Shown here: piece by piece, positions 26,610 to 34,628 of the stretch | Numbering within the stretch: position 1 is the stretch's first letter | How the letters are laid out: each line of letters opens with the position of its first letter | DNA from: Rhizocola hellebori | GTDB taxonomy: Bacteria > Actinomycetota > Actinomycetes > Mycobacteriales > Micromonosporaceae | Direction: 5' to 3' | Assembly: GCF_016862955.1 (NCBI RefSeq) | Contig: NZ_BONY01000045.1 | Coordinates: 18,200 to 82,199, forward strand | DNA length: 64,000 bases | Program-made: the position numbers and the translations under genes | The notes under the pieces: model-generated | Database searches by the model: none | Told to the model about the DNA's origin: nothing | Seen by the model: only the letters and a program-made list of their open reading frames with translations

Positions 26610-26921
26610 TTAGCACAAGCCGAGAACCCGGTCCGCACCAGTGATATTGAGCGCACGCGCAACGATCAGCCGTGGCTGCTTGACTTTGAAGTTCACGCCA
26701 CGCGCTTCGGCGTAACGGTGGCCACGCAGCAGACTAGATATACCTTGCCCATCAAGGAAATCTAACGATGAGAGATCGACCTCCACGCTGGAGCAGCCCG
26801 GTACATCGACCGCGAGCTGCAGCCACTCCACAATCACCTCAGCATTGTGGAGATCGACCTCTCCCGTTAGCGATACATAACATTCACCGTTCGATACTTC
26901 CACCGCACATGACGCTGTCAT
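26610..26921 (-). CDS. STAS-domain anti-sigma-factor-antagonist-like protein
   Basis: A 103-residue single STAS domain: GECYVSLTGEVDLHNAEVIV, then EVDLSSLDFLDGQGISSLLR. In classical antagonists (SpoIIAA, RsbV) the loop reads D-S-S-G or D-S-T-G and its Ser or Thr is phosphorylated by the anti-sigma kinase. Here it is D-G-Q-G, so the usual phospho-site is absent and regulation must differ. AAAGGAGCACAG gives a strong ribosome-binding site. No sigma or kinase gene is adjacent. Confidence 0.85.
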   Translation of the reverse strand: MTASCAVEVSNGECYVSLTGEVDLHNAEVIVEWLQLAVDVPGCSSVEVDLSSLDFLDGQGISSLLRGHRYAEARGVNFKVKQPRLIVARALNITGADRVLGLC

Positions 26922-27005
26922 CTGTGCTCCTTTCGGCAGAACACAGATATCACGATGCGACTACGCCGATTGGCGTTGCGGCACCTCGACAACGACCCGT
27001 CATGT

Positions 27006-28862
27006 CTAGCGTTCAGTAAGTCTTAAGGCGCGATACAGCGTGGACCGCCCCACCCCAAGCTGACGAGCGATGTCGGTGACCGACTCCCCTCGCACATGTC
27101 GAACCCGCGCTGCGGCGATCAGTTCCTCGTTCATCACCGCGGGCCGACCCCCCGGCCGCGGTGAGGACCTTGTCTGCGCACCGCCGGCCATCGCGCCCTC
27201 GGTGACACCTCCTCCTTTGTCCATCTCGGCCGCCATGGCGGCCACCTGGAACAGCAGTTTGTCGCCGATGGTCGGACCGTCGGGACGGTGCAGACCGGCG
27301 AAGTCTCCGGCCAGGATCATCATGTTGACTTCACGCTGGTACAGGTGATTGTTAAGCAGGCTAAGTAATTCCCTCATGGATCCAGCGACCCGGTCGGGCG
27401 TATAGATCACGAGGGTGTCGCCGCGGCCCAGGTGGCGCAATGCGGCACGAAGTTTCGGGCGGTCGAACTGCTCGCTCGGACCCTCGACAATGATTTGCTC
27501 GCAACGGGCTTGACCGAGCGCCTCCATCTGGAGCTGATCTTCGGCCGCTCGGCCAGTCATGAACGCGTAGCCCAGGCGCATGAGGCCCACCCTGGCCTTG
27601 TTATCACTGTTCCGATTAACACTCGGTAACGAAGGGAAGGCCATCTGATTAAGATCGCTCTGTCGCCCGATCTGGTGGCTCGTCCTGAACCGGGCTACTG
27701 CGGCCTGACCGCGTTCCTCATCGGACGACCAGCGCAACAATGAGCTGATTCGTTGATCCGATACACCACGCTTGTGAAGCTGGTTGACCACATAGATTCG
27801 TTCGGCTCGGGTGAGATCGGTTTTGGGTACATCGCCGGCCAGCGCCCCGAGCACGTTGGCCATTTCGACCTCTCCGGGATCGGGAGGCTTCGCGCTGCGT
27901 TGTGGTCTGGCATCCACGGCATCGATGTCGCGGCCGTCCCACGCCAGCGCGGACGCCCAATGCCGCTCAGCCGCAAGCTCGCGGGCCTGGGTGTCCGGGC
28001 CCGGGGTAGCCTGCCAACGCCTATATACAGAGTCCACGAGATGCGCCGCGTAGCTCGGGATAGGACCGCCCAATGTCCACTCCTGCACCACGGCAGCGCT
28101 TTCGTTGATCCAGGCGCCGATCTGAACCGGTCCTTGGCCGATGTAGGCCAGCGCCTGCAGCCTGCGCCGCACACCGATCGGCTGGGCCAGCGGGGCCAGC
28201 GGCTCGGCGTGTGGATCGTCGATGGTCTGCGCTGTCCACATCCTCGCCGGCAACCAGGCTTTGCCCGACGGCATCTCACGATCCGATCGCGAGATGAGAT
28301 CGGCTCGGCCGGCTTCCGCATCGTAGAGCTGGGCGACTGAGGCGGCAAAGGTCGCCCGCACGCGACGGATGTCACCATGTCGTACCCGGGAAATATTGCG
28401 CTGGATCACCCCTAGCCGCTGCCCGACCCGGGCCGCTGTCCACCCAGCCAGCGCCAGTGCCTGCAGCCTGCGCCGGGTGCCTGTCGCCTCGATGAACCCA
28501 CGCCTGGCTCGCATCGCCGGCAGATTTACGCCGAGGATTGCTTGCCCGGTCACGGCGAGTGTGGTGTGGGTCCGTCCCTTGACTATGGCGTCCAGGCTTG
28601 CCCGATCAATCCCAGCTCTGTCGGCGATCTGCTTATAGTCAAGACCGTTGGTAGTCAGATAACGGATGTGTGCAAGAACCGCTGCCGTGCTGACTGCTGA
28701 CTCCCATTTCCCTTGCTGCAAAAGCCTTTGGCGGGTGCTCGTATACCAGCGGCCGTAAGCCCGGCAGGCTTCGCATCCGGCACGGTAACCGCTGGTGTGC
28801 TCTTTACATCGCGGTTGACGCATCATTTCCGCTACCCGACTCCGACGTATCATTTGGATCAT
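27006..28862 (-). CDS. Serine-recombinase-like protein with substituted catalytic residues and N-terminal HTH repeats
   Basis: A 618-residue fusion. Residues 19-33 carry C-x2-H-x7-C-x2-C, a likely zinc knuckle. Two similar homeodomain-like repeats follow (GTRRRLQALALAGWTAARVG near 125 and GVRRRLQALAYIGQGPVQIG near 230), plus another HTH at LDYKQIADRAGI. From residue 425 a resolvase domain reads RLGYAFMTG, aligning with Y-A-R-V-S-T so that Thr replaces the catalytic Ser. DRVAGS replaces the usual DRLGRS. The C-terminal HTH ESVTDIARQLGVGRSTLYRAL is intact. It looks like a DNA-binding protein derived from a recombinase. The start is uncertain (ATG 28826 possible). Confidence 0.8.
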   Translation of the reverse strand: MIQMIRRSRVAEMMRQPRCKEHTSGYRAGCEACRAYGRWYTSTRQRLLQQGKWESAVSTAAVLAHIRYLTTNGLDYKQIADRAGIDRASLDAIVKGRTHTTLAVTGQAILGVNLPAMRARRGFIEATGTRRRLQALALAGWTAARVGQRLGVIQRNISRVRHGDIRRVRATFAASVAQLYDAEAGRADLISRSDREMPSGKAWLPARMWTAQTIDDPHAEPLAPLAQPIGVRRRLQALAYIGQGPVQIGAWINESAAVVQEWTLGGPIPSYAAHLVDSVYRRWQATPGPDTQARELAAERHWASALAWDGRDIDAVDARPQRSAKPPDPGEVEMANVLGALAGDVPKTDLTRAERIYVVNQLHKRGVSDQRISSLLRWSSDEERGQAAVARFRTSHQIGRQSDLNQMAFPSLPSVNRNSDNKARVGLMRLGYAFMTGRAAEDQLQMEALGQARCEQIIVEGPSEQFDRPKLRAALRHLGRGDTLVIYTPDRVAGSMRELLSLLNNHLYQREVNMMILAGDFAGLHRPDGPTIGDKLLFQVAAMAAEMDKGGGVTEGAMAGGAQTRSSPRPGGRPAVMNEELIAAARVRHVRGESVTDIARQLGVGRSTLYRALRLTER

Positions 28863-29344
28863 CGGTTAAGACGTAGCTTTTTGCCCAGTCATTCAAGTCA
28901 CTCATGTTTTGTTTCCCCCTTCGTTGTGCGATTTAGCCTTGCAGTTTGCCTCCGCACCACGGTTCCGCATGAAGTGAGCAACGCATATCAGGGCTTATTC
29001 TTAGGGGAACAAGCCCTTGATTACCCACAGCACCAGGAAGGATACTAATTGGACAGGAAGATAAGCGTCAACGCTTTCCGCTGCCATTATTTTTATTTGG
29101 GAATTAGAGTATGTGTTCGGAAATACGGAGCGTAATAACGACCGATTGCCTACTTGGTGACGGGACCAAACACGAATAGACGCAGTAAATCAAGAACACT
29201 GCCCGGCCGCCACCGAACGGCAAATGCACCAACGAGCGAGTCCAACCGTTGCGGTGTTGAACTTTGGCGGCCCTGGCCATAGCGTCGAAACTATGAGTAC
29301 CCCAGCTACTTCGATCTGGGTGCACTTCATTGGAGGACGACAAC
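28863..29344. other. 482-base AT-rich intergenic interval
   Basis: No gene is supported. It contains AGGGCTT (28990-28996) paired with AAGCCCT (29011-29017), and a small hairpin AAGCG-TCAA-CGCTT (29063-29076). An AT-rich run ATTATTTTTATTTGG (29086-29100) follows. Base composition differs from the surrounding DNA. It separates the recombinase-like gene from the divergent excisionase-like gene and could hold promoters or an old attachment site. Confidence 0.55.
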
Positions 29345-29821
29345 GTGTTGGTGACAACACCACCCCTGGAAAGGGCGGTCAAGCACGGCAAACGGGAGCT
29401 GACAGTCGCCGAGCAGGCACGTCTCGACGAGTTGCAGCAAGCACGGGAGCTCCTGTCAGCGCAGCGTGCCGATATGCGGGCAAGCGATCATCGCACTCGA
29501 GCCCAACGCCTGGCGTCGGAAACATTGCTGGATTATTACGACGCTGCCGAGATTCTGGACCTAAAGCCGCAAACCATGCGGGATCTGATGAAAGAGCGAC
29601 GCAAGCACATTCGCGAGGAGGGCGAAGCCCGGCCGACCGATCTCCCAGAGCCGGACGCCTGGCGCCATCGACCGCCTCGGCGAGAACCCCGCTGGCGCGA
29701 GGGTAACTTCAGAGCCTGGGCGGTCCTCACCGGCCGCCTGCTCGAAGAAGACGCCCTGACCCCGCAACACTCCAAGCCCTCCGGGCGGCCGAAGGGCAGT
29801 AAGAACAAAGTCAGATTCTGA
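29345..29821 (+). CDS. Excisionase/MerR-like HTH protein with an AT-hook-like tail
   Basis: A 158-residue basic protein. An N-terminal helix rich in Glu/Arg (TVAEQARLDELQQARELL) leads to a winged-HTH-like segment LDYYDAAEILDLKPQTMRDL, as in excisionases and MerR-like adaptors. It ends SGRPKGSKNKVRF, containing the AT-hook core GRPKGSKNK. GTG 29345 has GGAGG eight bases upstream. Together with the divergent recombinase-like gene it suggests remnants of a mobile element, but it could be a stand-alone regulator. A strong terminator follows. Confidence 0.65.
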   Translation: MLVTTPPLERAVKHGKRELTVAEQARLDELQQARELLSAQRADMRASDHRTRAQRLASETLLDYYDAAEILDLKPQTMRDLMKERRKHIREEGEARPTDLPEPDAWRHRPPRREPRWREGNFRAWAVLTGRLLEEDALTPQHSKPSGRPKGSKNKVRF

Positions 29822-29831
29822 TCACGCTAAA

Positions 29832-29861
29832 AATGGGTCTTCGCCGAAGCGAAGACCCATT
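29832..29861. terminator. Bidirectional terminator at the end of the glycan operon
   Basis: AATGGGTCTTCGC and GCGAAGACCCATT pair perfectly over 13 bases around a CGAA loop. It lies between the stop of the excisionase-like gene and the stop of the minus-strand dioxygenase gene, so it can end transcription from both sides. Confidence 0.9.
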
Positions 29862-29879
29862 GCGTTGTGTGACGGCCGA

Positions 29880-30737
29880 TCAGTTGCCGTCGTCGCCGGA
29901 CCACTTGGTGAGCCAGCGCGGATCCGGCTCGACACTGCGCGGAAGGAAACGGACGTCGACTGACATACGCATCATGTCGGTCTGGGTGTCCAAAGAGGCG
30001 TGCACAAGGTGCGGCGAGTGGATGGCGACATCGCCGGCCTGATAGTCGGCGTAGAGCCAGCGGCCGCCCAGCTGCTGGGCCGTCCAATCCAAATCGTGAC
30101 TGATCGGCCGAGTGTCATTCGGCCGATCGGTTCGTTTTGTCTTCAGAACGTCCAGCTTGTCCTTGGCGATGGTGTGCGAGCCCTCGAGATAGGTCAAGCC
30201 GCCCGACTGAACCGGGCAGTCCCCTATCGGCAACCACATCGTGATGATGCTCGCCGAGCCCCGATCCATGTAGTCGAAATCGGTGTGGGCACGCGAGGAG
30301 AGCGGGCCCTTGTTGAAGTGACGTACGATCTGCCGGGGCAGCTGGAAGACCTGGTCGTCGTCGAGAAGGATCCGGGCCACCTGCTCAAGCTCCGGGCTCG
30401 CGGCGAACTGCTCGAACTCGGGCGAGCGCACCAGGGTGTGCGCCGGGTGGCCGGCTACGCCGTGGGAGAGCTGGCCCGCCGGGATGGTGCCCGACCAGAT
30501 GCCCGCCTCGGGCGAGGTGTCCTCGGCGAAATAGGCCGGGTCGAACATTCCGAAGTAAAAGCCACGCAGCTGCATGACCTTCTCCCGGTCGAGAATCCCG
30601 CGCAGGTAGACATAGCCGTCCTGCTCGAACTGGGCGCGCAGCTTGTCTGGATCGCCCAGCAGCGCGGAGCTGTCCCGCATCGGCGCAAAGTTCTCAGAAT
30701 CGGTGGTCACGGGAACGCCGTTGGACAGAACCTGCAT
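29880..30737 (-). CDS. Phytanoyl-CoA-hydroxylase-family Fe(II)/2-oxoglutarate dioxygenase
   Basis: A 285-residue oxygenase with the PhyH double-stranded beta-helix. The first metal ligands are in SRAHTDFDYMD (HxD), the distal His in IHSPHLVHASLD, and the 2-oxoglutarate Arg in MMRMSVDVRF. It is the last gene of the twelve-gene minus-strand glycan operon, 12 bases after the aminotransferase fusion gene. It probably hydroxylates the sugar, its acyl group or a lipid carrier; the substrate cannot be read from sequence. A terminator lies 19 bases beyond the stop. Confidence 0.88.
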   Translation of the reverse strand: MQVLSNGVPVTTDSENFAPMRDSSALLGDPDKLRAQFEQDGYVYLRGILDREKVMQLRGFYFGMFDPAYFAEDTSPEAGIWSGTIPAGQLSHGVAGHPAHTLVRSPEFEQFAASPELEQVARILLDDDQVFQLPRQIVRHFNKGPLSSRAHTDFDYMDRGSASIITMWLPIGDCPVQSGGLTYLEGSHTIAKDKLDVLKTKRTDRPNDTRPISHDLDWTAQQLGGRWLYADYQAGDVAIHSPHLVHASLDTQTDMMRMSVDVRFLPRSVEPDPRWLTKWSGDDGN

Positions 30738-30749
30738 TGCGTTTTCCTC

Positions 30750-32654
30750 TCAGGACAGTTCGGTGCGAAGCGCGTGGAGAACGTGGCGTTGCTCTGCCGT
30801 CGTCATCGACGGGAAGGCCGGAAGACAGATGTGGTGGCGGGTGAACCACTCGGCTCGCTCGAAGGTGCGCCCCGCGAAGCGCTCGGCGAAGTAGGGCTGG
30901 TCGCTGAGCAGGACGTCGTAAACCTCGCCTGCGAGCGAGACCCCGTGGCGCTGACGCAGGCGTGCCTTGAGCTCGGCCCGATCGATCGAGGGATCGAGGA
31001 TGGCCATGTACTTGTAGTAGTTGCTCACCGAACCGGTGGGGATCGCATATCGCTTCACCCGTGGCACGCTGTCGATGTTCTCGTCGTACCAGGCGGCAAG
31101 AGCGCGGCGCATGGCGAGCATGTCGTCGAGCTGAGCGAAATGGGCCAGACCCACCGCGGCATGCACCTCGGAGAGCCGCCAGTTGTTGCCCAGCCGGTCG
31201 TGCACGTTCTTGTCGATGGAGATCTTGCCGTGGTCCCGGAGCTTGCGGGCCGCGTCGAGGTGGGCCTGGTCCTTGGCGACGAAGAAACCACCCTCACCGC
31301 TGGTGGCCACCTTGGCCGGGTGCAGCGAGTAGGTGCCCATCGCGCCCAGCGTGCCGGCCAGCTGACCATCGAGGGTGGCGCCCAGCGCGTGGGCGGTGTC
31401 CTCGACCACCGGGATGCCCCGGGCCGCGCATTCCGCCAGCACCTCCTTGAACGAGGGGGCGACGATTCCTCCAATGTGGACAACCACCACCGCGGCCACG
31501 TCATCGTGGCGGGCGAGCGCCTCGCGCAGCGACTGAGGATCCATGCCGAAGCCGTCCAGCTCGACATCGACGAAGTCGACTTTGCCTCCCATCCGCTCGA
31601 TGGAAGCGGCTGTGGCGAAGAAGGTATTGACCGGCGCGAGCACGGTCTTGCCCGCCACGTTGAGCAGTTGGTAGGCGATGTCGAGGGCGGCCGTGCCGGT
31701 GGACACCGCGATGGACTCGGCGCCGGTGAAGCGCTGCGCCAGCTTCTCGAACTCCACCACCAGCTTGCCCTGGGTGAGCATGCCCGAGGCGAGCACCTGG
31801 TCGAGCCGGTCGGCTATCTCGAGCCGGGCCGGGATGCCGAAGTGCACCTTCAGCGGTGGGATGCCGGGGGTGGCGACGCGCGCGTTGCCGAAGAACGAGG
31901 CGAGCGGCTTGCCGATCTGCAGCTGCTCCTCGGCGCCGAAGGCCTTATATGCCCCGCTCACGGTGGCGTTCTCGCCGGCCAGCCAGAGCGGGCGCGGCGC
32001 GAGCGCGGCATAGAGGTCGGGCAGGTCGGCATAGCGCAGGATGCCGGGCAGGGCCAGCTCGCGGTTGCCTGCATCGGTGTAGGACCCGATCGCCGCATCC
32101 ACGGCCACCGGCGCGCCACCACCGGCGATCAGCGCGGCGTGCAGGACGACGGCGTCTGTTCCGTACAACCCAATGGTTTCGATCTGTTGGTGATCGCGCA
32201 GCCAAGCCAGTGCCGAGAGCACGTCGTCGACCCCCGCCGCCAGGCGGGAGCGCCCCACCAGAAGCAGCGCCTCGTCGTCGGCTTCGTCCACAGTGGACAG
32301 CGCGAGCACGGTGAGCCCGTCGAGAGCGAGCGCGTCAGGGTCAGCGCCATAGGCGACGACGGCGCCCTGCTGGGTCTGCTCGTCGGGACGGACCAGCATC
32401 GCGGTGAAGGTAGAGCCGTCGTCGCGCCGGAACACCAGCTCCTCACGGCTGAGGCCGTCGCTGTCCAAACGGCGGGACTCCTGCACGGCAAGCACGCACT
32501 GCTCGGGCAGGGCGAGCCGCTGCACCACCGCCCGCACCTCGCCGGACCACCGGCGCAGCTCGGCCACCTCGCCCTGGCTGAACCTGTGCGATGGCGTGCG
32601 ATCGAGCAATCGCGCCACCCGGCTGTCCCACATACTGTCTCCCTGCGCTGTCAT
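30750..32654 (-). CDS. Fusion of a degenerate alpha/beta-hydrolase-like domain with a DegT/DnrJ/EryC1 sugar aminotransferase
   Basis: A 634-residue fusion; DegT enzymes are normally ~370. The first ~255 residues resemble an acetyl-xylan-esterase-like alpha/beta-hydrolase (PGILRYADLPDLYAALAPRP), but the nucleophile elbow reads GLYGTD, with no Ser. From about residue 268 (LKVHFGIPARLEIADRLDQ) a complete PLP aminotransferase follows, with VSTGTAALDIAYQLL, VVEDTAHALGATLDG and the PLP Lys in LHPAKVATSGEGGFF. The start is the ATG in the ATGA overlap with galE. It likely makes an amino or keto-amino sugar; the hydrolase-like part may bind the substrate. Confidence 0.87.
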   Translation of the reverse strand: MTAQGDSMWDSRVARLLDRTPSHRFSQGEVAELRRWSGEVRAVVQRLALPEQCVLAVQESRRLDSDGLSREELVFRRDDGSTFTAMLVRPDEQTQQGAVVAYGADPDALALDGLTVLALSTVDEADDEALLLVGRSRLAAGVDDVLSALAWLRDHQQIETIGLYGTDAVVLHAALIAGGGAPVAVDAAIGSYTDAGNRELALPGILRYADLPDLYAALAPRPLWLAGENATVSGAYKAFGAEEQLQIGKPLASFFGNARVATPGIPPLKVHFGIPARLEIADRLDQVLASGMLTQGKLVVEFEKLAQRFTGAESIAVSTGTAALDIAYQLLNVAGKTVLAPVNTFFATAASIERMGGKVDFVDVELDGFGMDPQSLREALARHDDVAAVVVVHIGGIVAPSFKEVLAECAARGIPVVEDTAHALGATLDGQLAGTLGAMGTYSLHPAKVATSGEGGFFVAKDQAHLDAARKLRDHGKISIDKNVHDRLGNNWRLSEVHAAVGLAHFAQLDDMLAMRRALAAWYDENIDSVPRVKRYAIPTGSVSNYYKYMAILDPSIDRAELKARLRQRHGVSLAGEVYDVLLSDQPYFAERFAGRTFERAEWFTRHHICLPAFPSMTTAEQRHVLHALRTELS

Positions 32655-33634
32655 CGCATACCTTCGTCCGTCGCCTGCCGGGCCGACCATGCCGACGCCA
32701 CCATCTGATCAAGATCACGCTGAGCGGACCAGCCAAGCTCTTCGCGCACCCTATCGACTGCAGCGATAACTGTCGCGGGGTCACCATCCCGGCGGGGCCC
32801 GATCGCATAAGGCACTTCGACGCCGGTCACTTTGCGTAGGGCCGCGAGGACGTCGAGGACCGAGTAACCCTTGCCCGTGCCGACGTTGAGCACCTGCGCC
32901 GCCGGGCCGCGGGTCAGCCGATCGGCCGCGGCCACATGCGCGTCGGCCAAGTCTGCGACGTGGATGTAGTCGCGTACGCCCGTTCCGTCGTGGGTGGCGA
33001 AGTCGCCGCCGGTCACAGCCACCGGCTTGCCCGCGGCGAAAGCGCGGAAGATGACCGGGAAGAGGTTTGTCCCCCCGCGGTCGGCCAGCTGGTCGCCCTC
33101 TGCTCCGACCGCGTTGAAGTAGCGCAACGCGAGCCACGAGATATCGTGGGCGCGGCCGGCGTCGGCGATCATCCGCTCGCCGGCCAGCTTGCTGTAGCCG
33201 TAGGGACTGATGGGCTCGGCCGGGGTCTGCTCGGTGATGATCGAAGCCGATGGCATCCCGTAGACCGCGGCGGAGCTGGTGAACACGAGCTTCTTCACCC
33301 CGGTGTGCACCATCGCGGCGAGCAGCGTGACGACTCCGCCGATGTTCTCGCGGTAGTACAGCACGGGGTCGCGCATGGAATCGGGCACCGATTTCTTCGC
33401 GGCCACATGCATCACACCGGTCACCTCGTGCTGGACGAGCGCCTTCGCCAGGGCCTCCTCATCAAGCACCGAAGCGCAGATCAGCGGGACGCCGTCGGGC
33501 ACGCGATGCGCGCTTCCGGTGGAAAGGTCGTCGTAGACGACCACCGGCCGGCCGGCCGCGTGCAGGCGCGCGACGATATGCCCGCCGATGTAACCCGCCC
33601 CACCGGTGACGAGCCAGACGTCGCGTCTAACCAT
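32651..33634 (-). CDS. galE: UDP-glucose 4-epimerase-like nucleotide-sugar epimerase
   Basis: A 327-residue extended short-chain dehydrogenase. The NAD-binding motif is VTGGAGYIGGHI, the catalytic region FTSSAAVYG and the YxxxK pair YGYSKLAGE. RYFNAVGA and GVRDYIHVADLADAH are GalE-family landmarks. It interconverts UDP-hexose C4 epimers; GalE specificity for Glc/Gal versus GlcNAc/GalNAc is not decidable here. It overlaps the upstream glycosyltransferase by 8 bases and the downstream aminotransferase fusion by 4. Confidence 0.9.
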   Translation of the reverse strand: MVRRDVWLVTGGAGYIGGHIVARLHAAGRPVVVYDDLSTGSAHRVPDGVPLICASVLDEEALAKALVQHEVTGVMHVAAKKSVPDSMRDPVLYYRENIGGVVTLLAAMVHTGVKKLVFTSSAAVYGMPSASIITEQTPAEPISPYGYSKLAGERMIADAGRAHDISWLALRYFNAVGAEGDQLADRGGTNLFPVIFRAFAAGKPVAVTGGDFATHDGTGVRDYIHVADLADAHVAAADRLTRGPAAQVLNVGTGKGYSVLDVLAALRKVTGVEVPYAIGPRRDGDPATVIAAVDRVREELGWSAQRDLDQMVASAWSARQATDEGMR

Positions 33635-34628
33635 TGCGCTGCAACACCTTTCGGTACACCTCGACGATCTGCCCGGCTACCCGCTCCGAGCTCAGCGAGC
33701 TGTGCAGCTCGCGCCCGTTGGAGCGCTCGGCGGCAGACAGGACGTCGGCCACCCGGTCTGCCAGCAAGCGGATCAGTTTAGCCCGCGCCTCGTCGTCACC
33801 CCAAGGTTCAGGAAAGTCCACCACCTCGGAATGCGTGACCCCGGCCAGCACCTTAGCCGCATCACCGACGTTGACCGAGACGATCGGCAGCCCCATCACG
33901 GCCGCCTCCTTGAGCACGCTCGGCGAACCCTCGGAACCTTTGCGCGAGGTGAACAGCAGCACGTCAGCGGCGTCGAACTTGCGCGGCACCTCGCTGCGGG
34001 GCTGGTTCTGTCCGACGATCAGCAGCTCGCGTACGTTGCGCCCACGCGAACGCAGCTCTTGCAGCACATCGCTGAACACGTCATAGCCCTTGACCTCGTT
34101 GGCGGGATGCCCGCCGAAGAGGATCGCGGACTCCCCTTTCGCAATGCCGAAGCGGGCCCGGGCGCCGGAACGGTCGCCGGGCGCGAAGAGCTTGAAGTCG
34201 ACGCCGTCGGCGATGACGTGCCCGCCGGGATCGCCGGCGTTGTCCGCGAGGTTCTGCGAGACATAGATGCGCGCCGCGACGTCCTTGGCACCGAACCGGG
34301 TGAACGCCCGCTGCCACGACACGTTGATGTCGCTTCCGTAAAGCGACAGCACTTTCGGCACACCCGGGGCGAAGCGGGCGGAAAAGGCCGACATCCCGTA
34401 ATGGGCGTGCACGACATCGTATCGGCCACGTCGCACCTTACGCCGGACTCGTTGGGCGGCAAGAAAATAGTCGGCCTTGCCCCGGTTCTGGGCGACCACC
34501 TCGACATCGACGTGCACGCCGAGGCGGCGCAACGCCTCGACCTGTTCCTTGACGAAGATGCCGCGGAAGCTGTCACCAACCGGCCAGATGTTGGTGACAG
34601 CGAGCACGCGCAACTGTTCGGATGCCAT
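33627..34628 (-). CDS. Glycosyltransferase family 4
   Basis: A 333-residue GT-B retaining glycosyltransferase, probably cytoplasmic. The N-terminal Rossmann half starts LRVLAVTNIWPVGDSFRGIF. DVVHAHYGMSAF lies mid-domain. The C-terminal donor half has the EX7E motif EGSPSVLKEAAVMGLPIVS. It starts directly after the TAA of the DegT gene (TAAATG) and is one of two GT4 enzymes in the operon. Donor and acceptor are unknown; the operon suggests it adds one of the modified sugars to a lipid-linked glycan. Confidence 0.92.
   Translation of the reverse strand: MASEQLRVLAVTNIWPVGDSFRGIFVKEQVEALRRLGVHVDVEVVAQNRGKADYFLAAQRVRRKVRRGRYDVVHAHYGMSAFSARFAPGVPKVLSLYGSDINVSWQRAFTRFGAKDVAARIYVSQNLADNAGDPGGHVIADGVDFKLFAPGDRSGARARFGIAKGESAILFGGHPANEVKGYDVFSDVLQELRSRGRNVRELLIVGQNQPRSEVPRKFDAADVLLFTSRKGSEGSPSVLKEAAVMGLPIVSVNVGDAAKVLAGVTHSEVVDFPEPWGDDEARAKLIRLLADRVADVLSAAERSNGRELHSSLSSERVAGQIVEVYRKVLQRNG

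Noticed and set aside
28863..29344. tRNA or attachment site beside the recombinase-like gene
   Set aside because: I could not find a cloverleaf or a repeated core sequence; the interval only has short hairpins. No tRNA or rRNA gene was recognised anywhere in the window.
30000..32708. A 902-codon plus-strand frame across the dioxygenase and aminotransferase genes
   Set aside because: Shadow of the minus-strand genes: no domain, no start signal, composition of an antisense frame. The same applies to the long plus-strand frames at 33606-35825, 35753-37237 and 41281-43224, and to the minus-strand frame at 9855-11981.
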